Assembly: GCA_945868215.1 (NCBI GenBank) | Contig: CAMBLN010000004.1 | Location: 1 to 45,458, forward strand | Origin: Opitutus sp. GAS368 | GTDB taxonomy: Bacteria; Verrucomicrobiota; Verrucomicrobiia; Opitutales; Opitutaceae | Direction of reading: 5' to 3' | DNA: 45,458 nt | Shown here: one piece after another, positions 37,024-45,458 of the stretch | Numbering within the stretch: the first letter of the stretch is position 1 | Layout of the letters: the number at the start of each line of letters is the position of its first letter | Notes under the pieces: model-generated | Database searches by the model: none | Told to the model about the DNA's origin: nothing | Seen by the model: only the letters and a program-made list of their open reading frames with translations | Made by a program: the position numbers and the translations under genes

Positions 37024-38259
37024 GTGCCCGCCACCCTACGCACTCCTTTCGAACTCCTCGGCGTCTTCAAGACGACTACCCGTGAGCGTTTCGACTGGAT
37101 CAGCCCGCTCGCCATCGCCGCCCTCTGCGCCATCGGCGTCGCGTTCATCTACAGCGCCCAGTTCAACACCGCCCAGGACAACTGGCTCACCCAACTCGTC
37201 TGGCTCGCCGCCGGCGCCGTCGTCTACACCGCCGTCTCCCTCATCGATTACCGCCTGTGGCTGAGCATCTCCCACTGGTTCTACCTCGCCTGTATCTTCG
37301 CCCTCCTGCTCGTCCTCACCCCGGGCGTCGGCACCGAACGCTACGGCGCCCAACGCTGGCTCGACTTCGGTTTCTTCTCGTTTCAACCGTCCGAACCCAC
37401 CAAGGCCGCCGTCCTGCTCATCACCGCCGGCATCCTCGTCCGCTCCAAGGTCGGCACCATTGCCCAATCCCTCGGCACCCTCGGCAAATTGGCGCTTGCT
37501 GCCGGTTTGCCCATCTTCCTTATCCTGCTGCAACCCGATATTAAATCGGCGATTGTGCTGCCCCCCGTGATTTTCTCGATGCTCTACGTCTCCCGGCTTT
37601 CGACCCGCTTTTTCGCGGCGGCCTTGGGTGCGTTTCTCATCCTGATGTCGGTCATCACCATCGACTGCGTGCGCTACGTCAACTTCATGGAGGCCAACGG
37701 CTTCTCCTACACCAACGACAAGGGCAAATTCGAGAGCCACTCGTGGATTCCGCTGCGCGACTACCAGCGCAACCGCATCATCTCCTTCGCCATGCCCGAC
37801 AAAATCGACCCCACGGGCGCCGGCTGGAACCTCACCCAGTCGCGCATCTCCGTGGGCTCCGGCGGCTTGACCGGCAAGGGCTGGACGCAAGGAACGCAGG
37901 CCCAGCTCGGCTACCTGCCCCGCGCCGTGGCGCACAACGACTTTATTTTCCCGGTCATCGCCGAGGAAAAAGGATTTTTGGGAAGTGTTACAGTTTTGGG
38001 TCTCTTCGGAATAGTCATGTTCAACGGCATACGCATTGCGGGCCTGTCGCGAGACCGGTTCGGCACCTTGATCGCCATCGGCGTGACGGTGCTCTTCGCC
38101 GTGCACATCTTCGTTAACATCGCCATGACGATCGGACTCGTGCCCATCACGGGCATACCGCTTCCCTTTATCAGCTACGGTGGCTCCTTTGTGCTGAGTT
38201 GCTGCTTGCTGCAAGGACTGGTTCAAAGCGTCTATCGCTTCCGCAAGGACTTCACATGA
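37024..38259 (+). CDS. rodA: RodA-type peptidoglycan glycosyltransferase (SEDS)
   Basis: A 411-residue polytopic membrane protein of the FtsW/RodA/SpoVE family that polymerises glycan strands for cell elongation with a PBP2. Signatures are RWLDFGFFSFQPSEPTKAAVLL, YQRNRIISFAMPDKIDPTGAGWNLTQSRISVGSGGLTGKG, and near the end GIPLPFISYGGSFVLSCCLLQGL. About ten hydrophobic helices can be counted. It starts at a GTG. The TGA overlaps the ATG of a tiny open frame (ATGA), and RNase E/G follows 102 bases on. A cytoskeletal-linked elongation locus with rng nearby is common (mreBCD-pbp2-rodA-rng in many bacteria); the mre genes are not here. Confidence 0.92.
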   Translation: MPATLRTPFELLGVFKTTTRERFDWISPLAIAALCAIGVAFIYSAQFNTAQDNWLTQLVWLAAGAVVYTAVSLIDYRLWLSISHWFYLACIFALLLVLTPGVGTERYGAQRWLDFGFFSFQPSEPTKAAVLLITAGILVRSKVGTIAQSLGTLGKLALAAGLPIFLILLQPDIKSAIVLPPVIFSMLYVSRLSTRFFAAALGAFLILMSVITIDCVRYVNFMEANGFSYTNDKGKFESHSWIPLRDYQRNRIISFAMPDKIDPTGAGWNLTQSRISVGSGGLTGKGWTQGTQAQLGYLPRAVAHNDFIFPVIAEEKGFLGSVTVLGLFGIVMFNGIRIAGLSRDRFGTLIAIGVTVLFAVHIFVNIAMTIGLVPITGIPLPFISYGGSFVLSCCLLQGLVQSVYRFRKDFT

Positions 38260-38361
38260 AACTGAAGCCTGGATTCGATATGGACCGCTCTGCCGGAATT
38301 TCCTGCGCCGCAACTCCCGCCCAAGGGTGCCCCGTCCACCACCACAAGGACCACGACCACC

Positions 38362-40113
<1,752 letters not shown>

Positions 40114-40124
40114 AAGCAACGACG

Positions 40125-40149
40125 GTAGGGACGTCTCTCCGAGACGTCC
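40125..40149. repeat. GGTAGG-led palindromic element after rng
   Basis: GGTAG overlaps the start of GGACGTCTC (40129-40137), loop TCC, GAGACGTCC (40141-40149): a perfect 9-bp stem 11 bases after the rng stop. It shares the GGTRG lead with the elements at 9978, 17589 and 32847, but the stem sequence is different. Confidence 0.65.
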
Positions 40150-40169
40150 GCTCCGCCTCCGTCCCCAAC

Positions 40170-40198
40170 GCCGGCCTCTCCCCGAGGCCGGCTTTTTT
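40170..40198 (+). terminator. Intrinsic terminator of rng
   Basis: GCCGGCCTC (40170-40178), loop TCCCC, GAGGCCGGC (40184-40192), then six T. Canonical rho-independent form, 57 bases after the rng stop. Confidence 0.93.
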
Positions 40199-40208
40199 CC
40201 GCCCGTCT

Positions 40209-40355
40209 TTATCCGTGCCCATCCGCAAAATCCGTGGTTAAAAATCCGAATTCAAATAGCTGAATCAATTCAGCCTGCGTGTAATCACGAGTGAGCGAAA
40301 AAATCCTCCCCTGAATGGATTGTTTTGTGCTCTTTGCGTTCTTTTGTGGCCAACA
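40209..40355 (+). repeat. Two word repeats between rng and the DUF1648 gene
   Basis: 40209-40247 reads ATCCGTGCCC, ATCCGCAAA, ATCCGTGGTTAAAAATCC. 40321-40358 reads TTTTGTGC, TCTTTGCG, TTCTTTTGTGGCCAACATCC. Both end with GTGG followed by two pyrimidines and an A-run, as in the other elements. Between them (40248-40320) I see nothing else. Confidence 0.7.
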
Positions 40356-40384
40356 TCCGATCTGATAAACCGGCTACAGTTCTC

Positions 40385-40894
40385 ATGACCGCCTCCCGTC
40401 TCCCGCTCTGGACCTTTCTCGCCACGACGCTTCTCTTCGTCGCCTCGGTCGCCGTCTCCGTCAACGTGCTGCCCGCGCAGGTCGCCATCCATTTCGACGC
40501 CGCCGGCGACCCCGACGACTGGATTTCCCGCACCACCCACATCACCGGTTTCATCGCCCTCGGTCTCGGCCTTTCCGCCTTTATGCTGGGGATCGCCTAT
40601 CTCATCCGGTTCTTCCCGCCTTCGACCCTCAACGTCCCCCGCCAGGCCTACTGGCGCGCCCCCGAAAACTACCCGCGCGCCTGCGCCTTCTTTTTCCACC
40701 ACACCTTCTGGCTCGCCGCCCTCAACAACCTCTTCATGACCGCCCTCCATCAGGGCGTCGTCGGAGCCAATTCCGAATCCCCTTCCGATCTCCTCCTGCG
40801 CGACATCGGCATCGGCACCGGACTCTTCGTCACCGGCCTGCTCGTCTGGTGCGTCTTCCTCCTCCGCTTCTACCTCAAAGCCCCGCGCACCTGA
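40385..40894 (+). CDS. DUF1648 domain membrane protein
   Basis: A 169-residue protein with three or four membrane helices (WTFLATTLLFVASVAVSVNVL, ITGFIALGLGLSAFMLGIAYL, FWLAALNNLFMTAL, IGTGLFVTGLLVWCVFLLRF). LPAQVAIHFDAAGDPDDWISRT is the DUF1648 signature (LP..V..HF...G.PD.W.S). Function unknown; relatives are the N-terminal parts of SdpI-like immunity proteins. Start at ATG 40385. It converges with the AraC gene, 4 bases apart. Confidence 0.82.
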   Translation: MTASRLPLWTFLATTLLFVASVAVSVNVLPAQVAIHFDAAGDPDDWISRTTHITGFIALGLGLSAFMLGIAYLIRFFPPSTLNVPRQAYWRAPENYPRACAFFFHHTFWLAALNNLFMTALHQGVVGANSESPSDLLLRDIGIGTGLFVTGLLVWCVFLLRFYLKAPRT

Positions 40895-40898
40895 GTTA

Positions 40899-41717
40899 CT
40901 ACGCCACACCGCCGCCCGTCCGATCCTCCGTCGCCGCCCGCCCCCAGAATTTCCGATACTGACCCGAGAAATACAGCGGATCCGCAAAACCCGTCTCCGC
41001 CGCGATCCGCTTCATCGGCATCGCCGTCTCCTGCACCAGATACCGCGCCCGCCGCAACCGCAGCCGCGCCAGCACCGCCTGCACCGTCTCTCCCGTCTCA
41101 CGCCTGAACAGCAGCCGGAAGTGATTCGGACTCAACTCCACCGTCCGGTAAAACCCCTCCAGCGCATCCGGCTCCGCGTAGTGCCGCTCCAACCACGCCA
41201 CCGCCCGCGCCACTTCCGGATGCCGCGCGCGCGCCTCTCCTCCCTCGCTCCCCTCCGCCCGCGCCGCGCACCAAAACCGCGCCAGCCCCGCCTTCAACTC
41301 CCCTTCGCATCCCAACATCCGTTCCCGCGTCTCACCCTCACCGAACAGCTTCAGCAGCCGCTCCAAACTCCTTCGCTCCTCCGTCCCCGCCTTCCGCCGG
41401 CACAACACCGGCGGCACCGTGACCGCGCCCGACGAAAACTCGCACCATAACAACCGGCATCCCTTCGCCGTCGCCGCCCACTCGCGCCGACACCACGCTG
41501 GCACAAAAAAAAGCTCGCCGGCCCTCAAGCGCACCCGCCGCCCTTCCACCGTATAGTCCAGCGTCCCCGCCTCCAACAGAATGAACCGGTGCGTCACGAT
41601 CACCTCGTCCGCCACCTGCCATCGCCCCCCAAACGCCTGCCTGCTCACCTTGGTAATCCGCAACGGCGCCCGTAGCAACGCCTCCAGCACTTCCATGCGA
41701 TCAACCTTCTCAGCCAT
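40899..41717 (-). CDS. AraC family transcriptional regulator
   Basis: A 272-residue regulator: N-terminal cupin-type sensing domain (FILLEAGTLDYTVEGRRVRLRAGELFFVPAWCRREW) and C-terminal HTH pair (GFYRTVELSPNHFRLLFRRETGETVQAVLARLRLRRARYLV and MKRIAAETGFADPLYFSGQYRKFWG). It diverges from the FAD oxidoreductase genes across a 160-base gap containing an AT-rich palindromic site, so those are its likely targets. Start taken at ATG 41717; another ATG lies at 41696. Confidence 0.9.
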   Translation of the reverse strand: MAEKVDRMEVLEALLRAPLRITKVSRQAFGGRWQVADEVIVTHRFILLEAGTLDYTVEGRRVRLRAGELFFVPAWCRREWAATAKGCRLLWCEFSSGAVTVPPVLCRRKAGTEERRSLERLLKLFGEGETRERMLGCEGELKAGLARFWCAARAEGSEGGEARARHPEVARAVAWLERHYAEPDALEGFYRTVELSPNHFRLLFRRETGETVQAVLARLRLRRARYLVQETAMPMKRIAAETGFADPLYFSGQYRKFWGRAATEDRTGGGVA

Positions 41718-41734
41718 CCCGCCATCACAGCCCA

Positions 41735-41760
41735 ATCATACGTTTTGTCTATAATATGAT
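41735..41760. promoter_or_regulatory. Probable promoter with palindrome between araC and the FAD genes
   Basis: ATCATA (41735-41740) and TATGAT (41755-41760) form an inverted repeat around TATAAT (41750-41755), a consensus -10 hexamer reading rightward. This AT-rich patch is isolated in GC-rich surroundings and sits in the divergent space. The rest of 41761-41877 is CT-rich with no further feature. Confidence 0.5.
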
Positions 41761-41877
41761 TTCTTTGCTCCACCCCTCCCGGCTTTCACCCCGCAACCCG
41801 TCTCGCCACACTGTCTCGTCCCCTTCCCTCCGAACCTTCGCTCCCTTCGCCCGGACTTCGCGAGACACCTTTCCTCC

Positions 41878-43239
41878 ATGCCCTTCATCGCCGAACCCGC
41901 CCGCGCCACCCCCGTCTGCCACGAGGCCGACCTCTGCGTCGTCGGCGGTTCCTGCACCGGCGTGTTCGCCGCCGTCCGCGCCGCGCGCCTCGGGCTCTCC
42001 GTCGCCGTCATCGAACAAAACACCGTCCTCGGCGGCATGGCCGTCGCCGCCCAGGTCAACGAATGGCACTCCATCAACGACACCACCGGCACCGCCCCCC
42101 TCATCGGCGGACTCACCCTCGAGGTCATCGACCGCCTCCGCCGCCGCAACGTCATCCAAGAAATCTCCCCCGTCCACCGCGGACAATTCCGTTTCAACAG
42201 CGCCGAACTAGCCGTCGAACTCGACGAGCTCGTGCGCTCGCACCGCATCCGCGTCTTCCTCGCCGCCCGTTGCGTCGCCGCCACCCGCGAAGGCCCGCGC
42301 ATCACGTCCGCCATCATCGAAGACCGTTCCGGACGCCGCGCGATCACCGCCCCGCTCTACATCGACGCCTCCGGCGACGGCAATCTCCTCCGTCACGCCG
42401 GCTTCGCCGCCGACAAACCCGCCGTCCTTCAACCCGTCAACCTCCAGGCCATCGTCGCCGGCGCCCACACGTCCGACGGCCCCGTCCCTTGGCCCGCCCT
42501 CGAACCGCTTCTCGCCGCGCACCACTACCCCGCCGCCAACAGCCGCCCGTGGCACTTCCCCGTCCCCGGCACCGCCCTCACCAACCTCTTCGGCGCCCGC
42601 CTCAACGGCATCGATGCCTCCGACGCCGACGCCCACACCTCCGCCCTCTTCGAAGCCCGCCGCCTCCACCGCGCCTACCTCGACCTCCTTCGCGCGCACT
42701 CCTCCGACCTGCACCCCGTCGTCGTCGCGTGGGCCCAAGCCCTCGGCGTCCGCGAAACCTGGCACGCCCGTTGTCACCACCGCCTCACCGGCGGTGAAAT
42801 CCTCCGCGGACAACCCTTCGCCGACTCCATCGCGCAAGGCACCTACCCCGTGGACATCCATTCCGCCGAAGGCACGATCCTCCGCTACCTCGACGGACGC
42901 GAAGAGTTCGTCCCCAAAACCGGCCCCACCGTCTGGCGTCGTTGGAACCCCGAAGGTTCTCCCATCCCCGCCTGTTACCACATCCCCTACCGTTCGCTCC
43001 TGCCTCAAGAAGCCGAAAACCTCCTCGTCGCCGGACGTCTTCTTGATGCCGACCGCGAAGCCTTCGGCGGAGTCCGCGTGATGGTAAACATGAACCAAAC
43101 CGGCGAAGCCGCCGGCGTCGCCGCCGCCCTCGCCCACCGCACCACCACGCCCTTCCCGCACCTCTCCCCCGCCCTCCTCCGCACCACCCTCAACACCGGC
43201 GGCTCCCTCCTCCTCCCAACCCAAAGTGTCACCTATTAG
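41878..43239 (+). CDS. FAD-dependent oxidoreductase, copy 1
   Basis: A 453-residue flavoprotein. The dinucleotide-binding motif is ADLCVVGGSCTGVFAAVRAARLGLSVAVIE, with Ser-Cys-Thr in the usual glycine-rich loop. GGMAVAAQVNEWHSIND and the later YIDASGDGNLLRHAG and RVMVNMNQTGEAAGVAAALA match the FAD-dependent oxidoreductase family PF12831, often found beside sugar or polysaccharide genes. Substrate unknown. Its last codons and stop lie inside a palindrome (43226-43246). A paralogue follows 84 bases later. Confidence 0.88.
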   Translation: MPFIAEPARATPVCHEADLCVVGGSCTGVFAAVRAARLGLSVAVIEQNTVLGGMAVAAQVNEWHSINDTTGTAPLIGGLTLEVIDRLRRRNVIQEISPVHRGQFRFNSAELAVELDELVRSHRIRVFLAARCVAATREGPRITSAIIEDRSGRRAITAPLYIDASGDGNLLRHAGFAADKPAVLQPVNLQAIVAGAHTSDGPVPWPALEPLLAAHHYPAANSRPWHFPVPGTALTNLFGARLNGIDASDADAHTSALFEARRLHRAYLDLLRAHSSDLHPVVVAWAQALGVRETWHARCHHRLTGGEILRGQPFADSIAQGTYPVDIHSAEGTILRYLDGREEFVPKTGPTVWRRWNPEGSPIPACYHIPYRSLLPQEAENLLVAGRLLDADREAFGGVRVMVNMNQTGEAAGVAAALAHRTTTPFPHLSPALLRTTLNTGGSLLLPTQSVTY

Positions 43240-43305
43240 GTGACACCTTCCTCCATCCCCATCCGAAACTTCCAAACCAAAGTGTCACCTAATAGGTGAC
43301 ACTTT
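43224..43305. repeat. Two palindromes in mirror arrangement between the FAD genes
   Basis: GTGTCACCTA-T-TAGGTGACAC (43226-43246) and GTGTCACCTA-A-TAGGTGACAC (43282-43302) are reverse complements of each other. The second extends to 13-base perfect arms with AAA and TTT. The first contains the TAG stop of copy 1 and supplies its last residues (SVTY). They are 35 bases apart, so the transcript could form two single hairpins or one long one. Confidence 0.9.
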
Positions 43306-43323
43306 ATCCAAAATATCTCCCCC

Positions 43324-44682
43324 ATGAACACCCTTCACGAACCCGCCCGCGACCTCCCCGTCATCCACGAAGCCGACGTCTGCGTCCTCGGCGGTTCCTG
43401 CACCGGGCTCTTCGCCGCCATCCGCGCCGCCCGCCTCGGCGCCCGCGTCGTCATCGTCGAAAAAGACAACTGCTTCGGCGGCATCGCCACCACCTCAATG
43501 GTCAACGTCTGGCACTCCCTCCACGACACCGAGGGCAAAAAACAAATCATCGCCGGCCTTACCGAGGAAACCGTAAACCGTCTTGACCGCCGCCACGCCG
43601 TCCAACGCCACGAACTCACCAACCCTTCGCGCGGCTTCACTTTCAACTCCGAGGAACTCAAAATCGAACTCGACGAACTCGCCCGCGAAGCCGGCATCAA
43701 AATCTACCTCCACACCCAGTTCGCAGCCCCCGCCCCGCTTCGCGATTCTTCCGGACGCCTCGAAGCCGTCTTCGTCGAAAACAAATCCGGACGCGGCACC
43801 ATCCGCGCCCGCATGTTTATCGACGCAACCGGCGACGCCGACCTCGCCGCCCGCCTCGGATGTGAAACCTACTTCGCCAACCACCTCCAACCCGCCACCG
43901 CCTGCGTCCGTTTCTCCGGTTGGGACACCCTCGGCGACACCGCCCGCCGCGTCGGCGAACTCATCCGCACGCACGGTCCCGCGCACAACCTCCCTCCCAC
44001 CTTCTCCTGGGGCGGACGCGTCCCCGGCTCCGACACCTACATGCTCGCCGCCACCCGCATCCACGGCATCAACCCCGCCAACGCCGACGACCTCACCCAC
44101 GGAGAAATCGAGGGCCGCCGCCAGGTCCGCGCCATCGCCGACATCCTCCGCGCCGACGCCCCGAACTCCCGCCTTTCACTCGAAGCCCTCCCCTCGCGCC
44201 TCGGCCTCCGCGAATCCCGCCACATCCGCTCCCCGTATCAACTTTCTGGAGACGACGTCCTCGCCGGCCGCGCCTTCGACGACACCATCGCCCAGGGCAG
44301 CTACCGCGTTGATGTTCACCACCAAGACAAACCCGGCATCACCCTCCGCTACCTCGATGGTCGCGAGGAATACCACCGCCCCGGCTTCCCCTCGGAAAAC
44401 ACCCGCTGGCGCCCCGAGACCGCGACCAACCCCACGTATTACCAAATCCCCTACCGCTCGCTCCTCCCGCTCTCCGTCCCCGACAACGTCATCGTCGCCG
44501 GCCGCATGCTGGATGTGGACCCGATCGCCCACGCCGCCGTGCGCGTGATGGTCAACATGAACCAGACGGGCGAAGCCGCCGGTGTCGCCGCCGTCCTCGC
44601 CCTCGAAACCAACCAACCCCTCCGCGCCCTCAACGTCGCCACCCTCCGCGCCAAACTCACCGCCGGCGGCTCCGCCCTCTAA
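43324..44682 (+). CDS. FAD-dependent oxidoreductase, copy 2
   Basis: A 452-residue paralogue of copy 1. It begins with the same plan (VIHEADVCVLGGSCTGLFAAIRAARLGARVVIVE), then GGIATTSMVNVWHSLHDTEG, MFIDATGDADLAARLGC and RVMVNMNQTGEAAGVAAVLA. Both keep GGSCTG and the C-terminal FAD motif, so both should bind flavin. Sequence identity is moderate, suggesting an old duplication with different substrates or a heteromer (inference). It begins 21 bases after the second palindrome and ends before a heptanucleotide repeat. Confidence 0.88.
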   Translation: MNTLHEPARDLPVIHEADVCVLGGSCTGLFAAIRAARLGARVVIVEKDNCFGGIATTSMVNVWHSLHDTEGKKQIIAGLTEETVNRLDRRHAVQRHELTNPSRGFTFNSEELKIELDELAREAGIKIYLHTQFAAPAPLRDSSGRLEAVFVENKSGRGTIRARMFIDATGDADLAARLGCETYFANHLQPATACVRFSGWDTLGDTARRVGELIRTHGPAHNLPPTFSWGGRVPGSDTYMLAATRIHGINPANADDLTHGEIEGRRQVRAIADILRADAPNSRLSLEALPSRLGLRESRHIRSPYQLSGDDVLAGRAFDDTIAQGSYRVDVHHQDKPGITLRYLDGREEYHRPGFPSENTRWRPETATNPTYYQIPYRSLLPLSVPDNVIVAGRMLDVDPIAHAAVRVMVNMNQTGEAAGVAAVLALETNQPLRALNVATLRAKLTAGGSAL

Positions 44683-44714
44683 ACTCCCCTCCGCCCTCAG
44701 TCCTCCGTCATCCG

Positions 44715-44754
44715 TCATTGGTCATTGGTCATTGGTCATTGGTCATTGGTCATT
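44715..44754. repeat. Heptanucleotide repeat (TCATTGG) at the AraC 3' end
   Basis: Five full TCATTGG units and a partial sixth. On the minus strand it encodes the last residues (MTNDQ) and the stop codon of the AraC gene ending at 44736. The same unit is present in four copies at 25466-25493. Confidence 0.92.
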
Positions 44755-45458
44755 CCGCGCGCCGCGCGCGGCCCTCCCTTCCCCCTCCAAGCCCGCGGCG
44801 ACGCTCCCACCCGCTTCGTGAACCAGTTCGTGAAATGCGGCGGCGAACTGAACCCCAGTTCGAAACTGATCATCTTCACCGGCACCGCACTGTCCTTGAG
44901 CGCCTCCCGCGCGAGTTCCATGCGCCGTTCCTCGTAATACTGAAAGGGCGACATCCCCTGCTCCGCGCGAAACAACCGCCCCAGTTGGTTGATCCCGAGC
45001 CCGCAGCGCCTCGCCAGCTTCGTCTCCGAAAACTTTTCCCGCATCGCATGATCCTCGATCAGGATCAGCGCCTTCGTCACCCGCGCATCGCGCTTGCTCG
45101 CCGCCTCCGGCTTTTCCCCCGCCGCCAGCATCGCCTCCACATAACAGCCCAGCCAGTTCATGAACGCCGCCTCGATCCGGAAATTGTCCGCCATGCTCAA
45201 CCGGCTTCGCACCACAAACACCGTCCCCGGCGTCTCCACCCGCTCGAATTCCCCCACCAGACTGCGCGCCGCCTTTTGCAACAACGGCATCCGTTTGTCC
45301 GCCACGACCACGTCGCTCCGTCTCGCAAACAACGCCTTCCCTCCGCGCAACCGCAGACGAAACCGCAACGACATCAACCGCGTGCCTTTCGCGAAATGCT
45401 GCCTCCCGTCCTCCGCCCGCAAAAACAACCACTCCCCCGCCCGCGCCTTCGCCTCCAC
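44736..45458 (-). CDS. AraC family transcriptional regulator, N-terminus outside the window
   Basis: 240 residues are visible. The sensing part (GEWLFLRAEDGRQHFAKGTRLMSLRFRLRLRGG) begins mid-domain at the window edge, so the true start is likely beyond it. The HTH pair is FSETKLARRCGLGINQLGRLFRAEQGMSPFQYYEERRMELA and VKMISFELGFSSPPHFTNWFTKRVGASPRAW. It converges on the second FAD gene. The C-terminal tail after the second HTH (RAARGMTNDQ) is partly encoded by a heptanucleotide repeat, so its end may vary between isolates. Confidence 0.88.
   Translation of the reverse strand: MEAKARAGEWLFLRAEDGRQHFAKGTRLMSLRFRLRLRGGKALFARRSDVVVADKRMPLLQKAARSLVGEFERVETPGTVFVVRSRLSMADNFRIEAAFMNWLGCYVEAMLAAGEKPEAASKRDARVTKALILIEDHAMREKFSETKLARRCGLGINQLGRLFRAEQGMSPFQYYEERRMELAREALKDSAVPVKMISFELGFSSPPHFTNWFTKRVGASPRAWRGKGGPRAARGMTNDQ

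Overview
The window reads as chromosomal DNA from a high-GC Gram-negative member of the Verrucomicrobiota, most likely the Opitutaceae. This is inferred from the gene set, not from a marker gene. The signs are a PEP-CTERM-type anchor on a secreted protein, SHD1-domain secreted proteins, several LacI and AraC regulators beside sugar enzymes, DUF2934/DUF2937 proteins, and intergenic spaces filled with peculiar T-rich word repeats. There is no phage, plasmid, IS element or CRISPR array.

Layout. 1-4 kb: small hypothetical and membrane genes plus tRNA-Leu(TAA). 4-6.5 kb: a PTS IIA-like protein and two tandem CorA transporters. 6.5-10 kb: a scarred region with an intact LacI regulator and its probable operator, a headless AT-rich gene, a headless LacI regulator and a headless repeat protein; the last two meet head-to-head at one junction. 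10-14 kb: a PEP-CTERM-anchored choice-of-anchor I protein and an exported oligoendopeptidase F. 14-18.5 kb: a HAD phosphatase, then a three-gene minus-strand unit (DEDD exonuclease, GDPD, GlpD), then HisN-like phosphatase. 18.5-23 kb: a DUF2059 protein, a tandem SHD1 pair whose first copy is dead, QueF and RNase Y. 23-26.5 kb: a third LacI regulator, a 2-hydroxyacid dehydrogenase with a foreign tail, and a lyase/lectin-like secreted protein gene broken by a stop codon. 26.7-37 kb: a carbohydrate locus with an IclR regulator, glucarate-dehydratase-like enzyme, SDR, RraA/LigK-type aldolase, GH2 beta-galactosidase, AraC regulator and a GHL6-type glycosidase. 37-41 kb: rodA, RNase E/G and a DUF1648 membrane protein. 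41-45.5 kb: two tandem FAD-dependent oxidoreductases between two AraC regulators.

How it fits together. The 26.7-37 kb block looks like uptake-independent breakdown of a plant- or mucin-type glycan plus oxidation and cleavage of a sugar acid: the glycosidases release sugars, the dehydratase makes a 2-keto-3-deoxy acid, the SDR oxidises or reduces an intermediate, and the RraA/LigK-type protein is the only aldolase candidate in the cluster. The GDPD-GlpD pair would turn glycerophosphodiesters into dihydroxyacetone phosphate. RNase Y and RNase E/G are both present.

Two layers of non-genic structure stand out. One is a family of dispersed intergenic elements: T-rich GTG words repeated about three times and ending in GYGG-NN-AAAA, several lying directly against start codons. 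The other is a set of short palindromes, one of which sits inside the beta-galactosidase reading frame and shows a compensatory base-pair change against its intergenic copy. Many genes are broken or chimeric, which points to repeated local deletion around sugar-regulator genes.
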